Positions 34,483-38,518 of a stretch of 38,518 bases of DNA are shown piece by piece. Below the pieces are notes generated by a model, which worked only from the letters and a program-made list of their open reading frames with translations, made no database searches and was not told the DNA's origin. Position numbers and translations under genes: made by a program. The stretch is from RPQK01 sp041946865 (GTDB taxonomy: Bacteria; Acidobacteriota; UBA6911; RPQK01): NCBI GenBank assembly GCA_041946865.1, contig JBHGBF010000060.1, forward strand, positions 1 to 38,518, written 5' to 3'. Every line of letters starts with the position of its first letter. The first letter of the stretch is position 1.

Positions 34483-34920
34483 TTACTTTGCTACCTTTCC
34501 TAGCGGTACGTCGCTGGGATGCGCGTCTCCCCGAGATTCGTACTTAGAAGGACACTTGGCGAGCAGAGTATTGGCGTGAAAGAGCTTTTGATCGGCCTGG
34601 TAGGTCCCTTCAACGACCACTTCCGCGTTGTCTTTGAAGGTATCCGGGATGATTCCCCGGTAAACGACCGGCACCCGCCGGTCGGATTGCTTCTCGAAGA
34701 CCAGAAACTCGATTTCCGAGGTCCCCGGACTGCGACGAATCGTTCCGGGCGCCACGTATCCACTGACACGGACACCTTTGCCGTTCAAATCATGCGCGCT
34801 CGCCAAAAGTTCAGAAACACTATAGTAATAGACCATGGAATCATTAATTCCGCTGAACATTAGATAGACGATCGCGCCGATGATAAGAGTACCGGCCACG
34901 AGAAACTTCGCATGAGGCAT
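34483..34920 (-). CDS. ccmE: Haem chaperone CcmE, CxxxY type
   Basis: A 145-residue protein with one N-terminal helix (about 6-24) and the OB-fold of CcmE (GVRVSGYVAPGTI, EIEFLVFEK, VPVVYRGIIPDTFKDNAEVVVEG). In the classical form a His in LAKHxxxY binds haem covalently. Here the site reads LLAKCPSKYES, so C123 replaces that His and Y127 is kept: a CxxxY motif. Such CcmE is known from archaea and some deltaproteobacteria (System I variant). First gene of the ccm operon. A GGGA lies about 12 bases before the ATG. Confidence 0.94.
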   Translation of the reverse strand: MPHAKFLVAGTLIIGAIVYLMFSGINDSMVYYYSVSELLASAHDLNGKGVRVSGYVAPGTIRRSPGTSEIEFLVFEKQSDRRVPVVYRGIIPDTFKDNAEVVVEGTYQADQKLFHANTLLAKCPSKYESRGDAHPSDVPLGKVAK

Positions 34921-34954
34921 TCGTTATTCGATCCCTTTGTTTAAGTTACCACTC

Positions 34955-34963
34955 ATTCTAGCA
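34955..34963 (-). promoter_or_regulatory. Possible extended -10 promoter for the ccm operon
   Basis: On the minus strand TGCTAGAAT (34955-34963) fits an extended -10 (TGnTANAAT-like), 34 bases before ccmE. No -35 is obvious. If real, the ccm operon has its own start, independent of the atp genes. Confidence 0.35.
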
Positions 34964-35079
34964 CAGGGGGTCGGGCGGGACGGGTGACAAGTCCGTGGAC
35001 AACGTCGGATTCGGACGACGTGGACGAGATCGACACCTGGCTCTTCTCCGCCGTGTCCACCTGGTCCGCCGCGTCCACC

Positions 35080-35104
35080 GGGCTCGGGCAAAAAGCCCGA
35101 GCCC
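35080..35104. other. Perfect GC-rich hairpin
   Basis: GGGCTCGGGC-AAAAA-GCCCGAGCCC, a 10-bp stem with a 5-base loop, directly left of the repeat at 35101. No T-run follows on either strand, so it is not a standard intrinsic terminator, though it could still stop transcription or protect a 3' end. Confidence 0.6.
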
Positions 35105-35159
35105 CTGGACTTTGGCGAAAGTATACAGATGAATCAACAGGAACCGCTGCTGTGTGGCT
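35101..35159 (+). repeat. 59-bp direct repeat, copy 1 (junction inside atpE)
   Basis: These 59 bases are identical to 38460-38518. The copy ends exactly where recognisable atpE sequence begins. Read on the plus strand it has an open frame with an ATG (MNQQEPLLCG, then TAA in this copy). In the other copy the frame continues off the window, so it could be the 5' end of a real plus-strand gene there. The repeat is not an insertion-sequence end that I recognise. Confidence 0.9.
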
Positions 35160-35399
35160 AACCCCTTCGCAACCCGCAGTCAGCGCCTTGCTCTGGGCAT
35201 AGCCACAGCCGGCTGCGGCAATCGCCATGGCGAGCGCCAACCAATGAGTCTGTAGCGTTCCCTGTCCGGCTGCCCCCTGCTGTTCCTGGGCGTAGACCGG
35301 CAGCGCCAGAACGCCGACTGCCAGAATCATGACTACACAAATCCCAATCTTCCTGTTCATCCGCAAATCTCCTTCTTTGGAATGCGATTCCGCGTAAGC

Positions 35400-36176
35400 C
35401 TAGTCCCCGGCGGGTTCAAGAGACTTGTGAACCTCAGACGGGGCATGGTCTTCCTCGTGGGCATGCTCGACCGCACCCCCCAGGTAGACCATTGTCAGAA
35501 CGACAAATATGAATGCCTGTACCGTGCTGGCAAAAAGACCCAAGGCCATGACAGGCAAGGAAACAAGAAACGGAAAGATCTGGTTCAGGCTGCCGATAAT
35601 CAGCTCTTCGGCAAAAATGTTTCCGAACAACCGGACTGAAAGTGAAAAAGGTCGCGCCAGGTGACTGATGATCTCGATGACGAACAACAACGGCGCAATC
35701 ACCAGCGACGGACCGGCAAAATGAGCCATGTACTTCAGGAACCCATGCGCCTTGATCCCCTGATAGTTGTAATACAGGAACACAATGACCGCGCATCCGG
35801 CCGTCACATTGATGTTGCTGGTGGGGGACATGAAACCAGGGAACAGCCCGATCAGGTTGGCAACCAGAATGTAAACGAAAAGGGCGCCGATCAAAGGAAA
35901 GAACCGCCTGGAGTTGGGTCCGATGACGTCGTTCATCAGCGCCAGGAGGAACTCAGCCACCAGCTCGAGGACCTGCTGAAGGGTGCCGGGTCTCTCGACG
36001 TTCAGGCGTCTTCGGAGCACCAGCGCGAAGACGATCAGGCCGAGGGCCACGACGATGACCATCACGATATGCGCGGGCAGAACGTCGTGTTCGACCCGGT
36101 AACCCAGCCAGGCAGCTATCGGATTGGCGATATACCGGTTGAAAACGGTGGCTACAAAAAACTCGTGTTGCTCCAT
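35400..36176 (-). CDS. atpB: ATP synthase F0 subunit a
   Basis: A 258-residue membrane protein, the stator half of the proton channel. The essential Arg is in SLSVRLFGNIFAEELI, and PFSLSVRLFGN and the last-helix segment FASTVQAFIFVVLTMVYLGGAVEH are typical. It ends with a His/Glu-rich tail. The ATG at 36174-36176 (MEQHEFFVATVFN) was chosen over a TTG twelve codons upstream because it gives the family N-terminus; neither has a strong ribosome site. It lies between the AtpI-like gene and the broken atpE. Confidence 0.96.
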   Translation of the reverse strand: MEQHEFFVATVFNRYIANPIAAWLGYRVEHDVLPAHIVMVIVVALGLIVFALVLRRRLNVERPGTLQQVLELVAEFLLALMNDVIGPNSRRFFPLIGALFVYILVANLIGLFPGFMSPTSNINVTAGCAVIVFLYYNYQGIKAHGFLKYMAHFAGPSLVIAPLLFVIEIISHLARPFSLSVRLFGNIFAEELIIGSLNQIFPFLVSLPVMALGLFASTVQAFIFVVLTMVYLGGAVEHAHEEDHAPSEVHKSLEPAGD

Positions 36177-36224
36177 GCTTAGAAAACCCGTGGAGGACCC
36201 TAACCTCGCCAAAGGTAACGGAGG

Positions 36225-36596
36225 TTATTTGTCGGTCTGCGTCCCTGTTTCGGGTCTTATCAACAGAAGGACGGCTTCGAGCATCCCGGCAATCACGAAC
36301 ACCGAAAGCCCCGCAACCGCTCCCAGGACGCTCAAAAATGAAGAGTGGATGATAGCAAACAAGGTCAGGAATATCAACACCAGCCGGGCTAAGTACTTGG
36401 CGACGGTGGCCCGCACGCTGGCGGTCGCCGCCCGTTTCAACAACGCGTCAACCCCGGCCGACATCCAATGGAAATTGACAACGGCAAGGAGCCCCCCGAT
36501 AAGCACCGACAGGCCCATGCTGGCGCCGAACGCAGCAGTGGCCGCCGGCACCATCAGTACCAGGATAAGCATCGCGTTGCGATAAATCCGCTTCAT
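36225..36596 (-). CDS. ATP synthase protein I-like membrane protein
   Basis: A 123-residue protein with four hydrophobic helices and the pattern of the ATP synthase I family (GLSVLIGGLLAVVNFHWMSAGVDALL, AKYLARLVLIFLTLFAI). Proteins of this family help c-ring assembly or ion uptake near the F0 complex. The ATG overlaps the stop of atpZ by 4 bases (ATGA). Confidence 0.8.
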   Translation of the reverse strand: MKRIYRNAMLILVLMVPAATAAFGASMGLSVLIGGLLAVVNFHWMSAGVDALLKRAATASVRATVAKYLARLVLIFLTLFAIIHSSFLSVLGAVAGLSVFVIAGMLEAVLLLIRPETGTQTDK

Positions 36597-36811
36597 GGCT
36601 TTCGGGTCAGCACGCGAAAGACCTCGACAAATCCACCTGCGCTACCAAGCAGCACGAAGACCACAGTGGCCCAGGGAAAAGAGCCGAGCTTGTCGTCGAT
36701 CCAGCGGCCGACAAGGTAGCCTCCGATGACAGTAGAAGGCAGGATGAAGATGATCGCGCTGTATTGCGCGAGCAGCCGGTAGGACTTTTGCCTTTCTCCG
36801 TTTGGGGCCAT
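36593..36811 (-). CDS. atpZ: AtpZ/AtpI-type small F0 accessory protein
   Basis: A 72-residue protein with two membrane helices joined by GRWIDDKLGSFPW, the signature of the AtpZ (ATPase gene 1) family. The second helix is TVVFVLLGSAGGFVEVF. AtpZ and AtpI together are thought to act in Mg/Ca uptake or c-ring assembly. First gene of the F0 set. Confidence 0.87.
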   Translation of the reverse strand: MAPNGERQKSYRLLAQYSAIIFILPSTVIGGYLVGRWIDDKLGSFPWATVVFVLLGSAGGFVEVFRVLTRKP

Positions 36812-36834
36812 CCCGTACAGAGGTTAGCACAAAG

Positions 36835-36860
36835 CTCGTCTGAAGGCGGAACTACGAACG
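36835..36860. repeat. Diverged copy of an arm of the left-edge inverted repeat
   Basis: CTCGTCTGAAGGCGGAACTACGAACG matches bases 79-103 of the window (right arm) at 19 of 25 positions. Only one arm is recognisable. It lies in the 88-bp gap between the zinc-ribbon protein gene and atpZ; the gap holds nothing else clear. Confidence 0.5.
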
Positions 36861-36899
36861 GTCTGGAGTCACCGGCACACCTCCCTCGAGGAATTCCGG

Positions 36900-38375
36900 T
36901 TAGTTCCGTTTGGCCAGAGGACGAAGGTCCGTCGGGCCGATTGGAGAGCGGGAGTCAAGAGCCCGAACCAGCCGCGTGGCCGATTGTGCCCGGGATCGCT
37001 CCCACTCCGCCGCCAGCTGGTCGAGCCTCGAACGCATGTCTGATGCGATAAGTCGATCCGCCGTCAACTCGTCTCGAAAGGCAATGGCATTAAAGACGAG
37101 CAGGTTCACTTCCGAACCATGCTGCCGGCCGTAGGAGTGCGGGTTGAAATCCGGCAGGAGCCGCGTCAGCACGCGCTCGAAATCCGGGTCCACGGTCCGG
37201 GTCGGCTCGACAAAGACAAACCTGTAGTAGCGGTACTTGTCGCCTCGCGATCCCGTCGGGAACTCCAGGCCGGCGAGGGTTCGGGCGCCCCTGACCGTCG
37301 CCGGGTACTCAGGGCCGTCGAGATACTCCCACAGTTGCTTCTCGGCGGGGAAGCGGACCAGGCCGAAGTAGAGAACGATGCCGAAAAACGCGAGCGCGGC
37401 AAAACCCAAAGCGCGTACCGGGTTGAGAAGCCGGTCGACCCCCACGGCACTGCTCAGACAGCCTATCCCATGGACCAGGAAAGCCAGCAGGCCGCCGGCG
37501 ACGGCGAGAACTGCACAAATGCCCGCCGAGCCGGCGACGTGGATCAGAAACATGCGGCGTGACTGCTGATAAAGGGCAAAACAGTAGAAACTGGCGACAG
37601 CGACCAGAATCCCCAGCACAGCGAGCTGGATTCCTGCCACTCCCATGCCGACGATAGTCGGAACGACGACTTCATCTCGGGAAACGTCCAGGACGTGCCC
37701 AAGAGCCGGAAGAACCAGGAGCGCACAGCAGAGATACCAGGTAGCCCGCCAGTAGGACGGCCACAGACTGCTCTGCCAGAAGGCGGCCCAATGACGATCC
37801 GTTTCCTCCACCATCCCAAGTCTGCCCCAGAATCCCTCCCGATCCCAGTTGCTCGCGTATTTGCGAAGGATGAGGCCACATTGCGGGCAGACTCCGGTCC
37901 GCATGAATGAATCCTCAATCGATTGCGGCAAACGCCCGCATTTTGGACACTTCGGGAAGGGCACCACATCGTCATTTTTGAAGAGTCGTCCGGTCTTCCT
38001 GACCGGTTCCGCTACTGGGGCCACGGCGGCAACAGGGGGTGGCGTCGAAGGAACAACCGGCTCTGCCCCCGGCGGGGCTGGGGACGGCGCCGGCGGCGCC
38101 TGTGCCGGCGGTGAAACAGGTTTCGCGACCGGAGGCGTATCCACTCTGTCCGGCTCTGCCCAGCACAGCGCCCCGGTTTTTTCGACTGCCGCCACCCATT
38201 TAGCTGCGGTCGCTTCGTCCAAACCCCGCCGCATGACCGCGGGGGTCTTGAGGAAGAGGGGTTCCAATTGCTCGGGTCTGACACGAAACACCTCGGCCAG
38301 TCGGACCTTGACCGCATCAGGAGTCTCGCCCTCACGCAGCCTGCCTGAGAAGACTACGGAGTACTTTTCGGCCAT
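36900..38375 (-). CDS. Zinc-ribbon membrane protein, function unknown
   Basis: A 491-residue protein in four parts. Residues 3-75 are a compact alpha/beta domain (KYSVVFSGRLREGETPDAVK...FLKTPAVMRRGLDEATAAKW) found at the N-terminus of several bacterial membrane proteins. Then come a Pro/Ala linker (80-125), a zinc ribbon CPKC-x16-CPQC (C143, C146, C163, C166), four membrane helices (about 205-340) and a soluble C-terminal domain. The ATG at 38373-38375 was chosen because GAGGTG lies 6 bases upstream; that site itself contains a GTG three codons earlier. No family function is known to me. Its position 88 bases before atpZ may be coincidental. Confidence 0.78.
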   Translation of the reverse strand: MAEKYSVVFSGRLREGETPDAVKVRLAEVFRVRPEQLEPLFLKTPAVMRRGLDEATAAKWVAAVEKTGALCWAEPDRVDTPPVAKPVSPPAQAPPAPSPAPPGAEPVVPSTPPPVAAVAPVAEPVRKTGRLFKNDDVVPFPKCPKCGRLPQSIEDSFMRTGVCPQCGLILRKYASNWDREGFWGRLGMVEETDRHWAAFWQSSLWPSYWRATWYLCCALLVLPALGHVLDVSRDEVVVPTIVGMGVAGIQLAVLGILVAVASFYCFALYQQSRRMFLIHVAGSAGICAVLAVAGGLLAFLVHGIGCLSSAVGVDRLLNPVRALGFAALAFFGIVLYFGLVRFPAEKQLWEYLDGPEYPATVRGARTLAGLEFPTGSRGDKYRYYRFVFVEPTRTVDPDFERVLTRLLPDFNPHSYGRQHGSEVNLLVFNAIAFRDELTADRLIASDMRSRLDQLAAEWERSRAQSATRLVRALDSRSPIGPTDLRPLAKRN

Positions 38376-38459
38376 GTTTCGCACCTCTGCCCGACTGGGA
38401 ATAATGCTCGTTTCTGCGACTATTTGTTTGTAGCAACGGTCACAGTTCGGGCGCGGAGT

Positions 38460-38518
38460 GCCCCTGGACTTTGGCGAAAGTATACAGATGAATCAACAGG
38501 AACCGCTGCTGTGTGGCT
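38460..38518 (+). repeat. 59-bp direct repeat, copy 2 (right edge of window)
   Basis: Identical to 35101-35159 over all 59 bases and ending at the last base of the window. An ATG at 38489 opens a plus-strand frame MNQQEPLLCG that continues past the edge, divergent from the zinc-ribbon gene. It could be the start of a gene or the end of a collapsed repeat. Bases 38376-38459 show no clear promoter. Confidence 0.9.

Larger units (their letters stand above)
34953..35360 (-). pseudogene. atpE: Truncated F0 subunit c (atpE), interrupted after the first helix
   Basis: Residues 1-67 (bases 35160-35360) are a normal acidobacterial-type subunit c N-terminus: a signal-like leader (MNRKIGICVVMILAVGVLALP), then helix 1 LALAMAIAAAGCGYAQSKALTAGCEGV with its Gly/Ala-rich packing face. 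The loop and helix 2, with the essential proton-carrying Glu/Asp, are missing. At 35159 the sequence switches to the 59-bp repeat and the frame runs on as unrelated residues to a stop at 34953. The ATG at 35358-35360 has AAGGAG 8 bases upstream, better than the TTG two codons before. A c-ring cannot form from this product. Either an insertion or an assembly junction. Confidence 0.75.

Noticed and set aside
35080..35104. Hairpin as an intrinsic terminator
   Set aside because: No U-tract follows the stem on either strand.

Overview
The window looks like one contig from an acidobacterium (Acidobacteriota, class not resolved). The best taxonomic clue is the protein at 28411-29337, which resembles the VWFA-related family typical of acidobacterial genomes. 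Supporting clues are a diderm gene set (BamD, Mla, Lol-like and Ccm systems), the order hspR-dnaJ-dnaK, and F0 genes atpZ-atpI-atpB-atpE that are not followed by the F1 genes. The sequence is moderately GC-rich throughout and no block has clearly foreign codon use. I found no rRNA, tRNA, CRISPR array or transposase.

Layout. (1) 1-3412: an imperfect inverted repeat at the left edge, a GT39-type membrane glycosyltransferase (+), a secreted glycine-zipper protein (+), then a structured palindromic element. (2) 3413-15489, all minus: a tight housekeeping series transcribed aroC, def, fmt, rsmB, PASTA protein, rpe, bamD, response regulator, valS, nadC, ftsY, with several start/stop overlaps and an internal candidate promoter before valS. 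(3) 15701-19356, plus: an Mla-type lipid transporter (mlaE, mlaF, and an MCE protein with a coiled-coil insertion) followed by a CDP-alcohol phosphatidyltransferase. (4) A second palindromic element at 19396-19496, again between converging genes. (5) 19535-24055, minus: a DedA/VTT protein, a LolA/LolB-like lipoprotein, an FtsX/MacB-like permease, a LolD-like ATPase, a small membrane protein and a LolA-like carrier, which together read as a lipoprotein-export module. (6) 24225-28229: an unrecognised small gene (+), then hspR, dnaJ and dnaK (minus) behind a good sigma70-type promoter. (7) 28411-34920, minus: a cytochrome c maturation operon ccmE-ccmF-ccmH-ccmI-like-ccmA-ccmB-ccmC-ccmD followed by the VWFA protein. 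(8) 34953-36811, minus: atpZ, atpI-like, atpB and a broken atpE. (9) 36900-38375, minus: a zinc-ribbon membrane protein.

The points most worth checking are these. atpE stops after its first hairpin helix, exactly where a 59-bp sequence begins; the same 59 bp form the last bases of the window. This is either an insertion or an assembly junction. The Ccm operon carries a CcmE with a CxxxY motif instead of the usual haem-binding His, together with a CcmH-like protein whose cysteines do not form CxxC. Two long-stem palindromes sit at the two convergent gene junctions. The MCE protein has its domain split by about 100 residues of coiled coil. Start sites were chosen by hand, and several genes begin with TTG or GTG at overlapping junctions.
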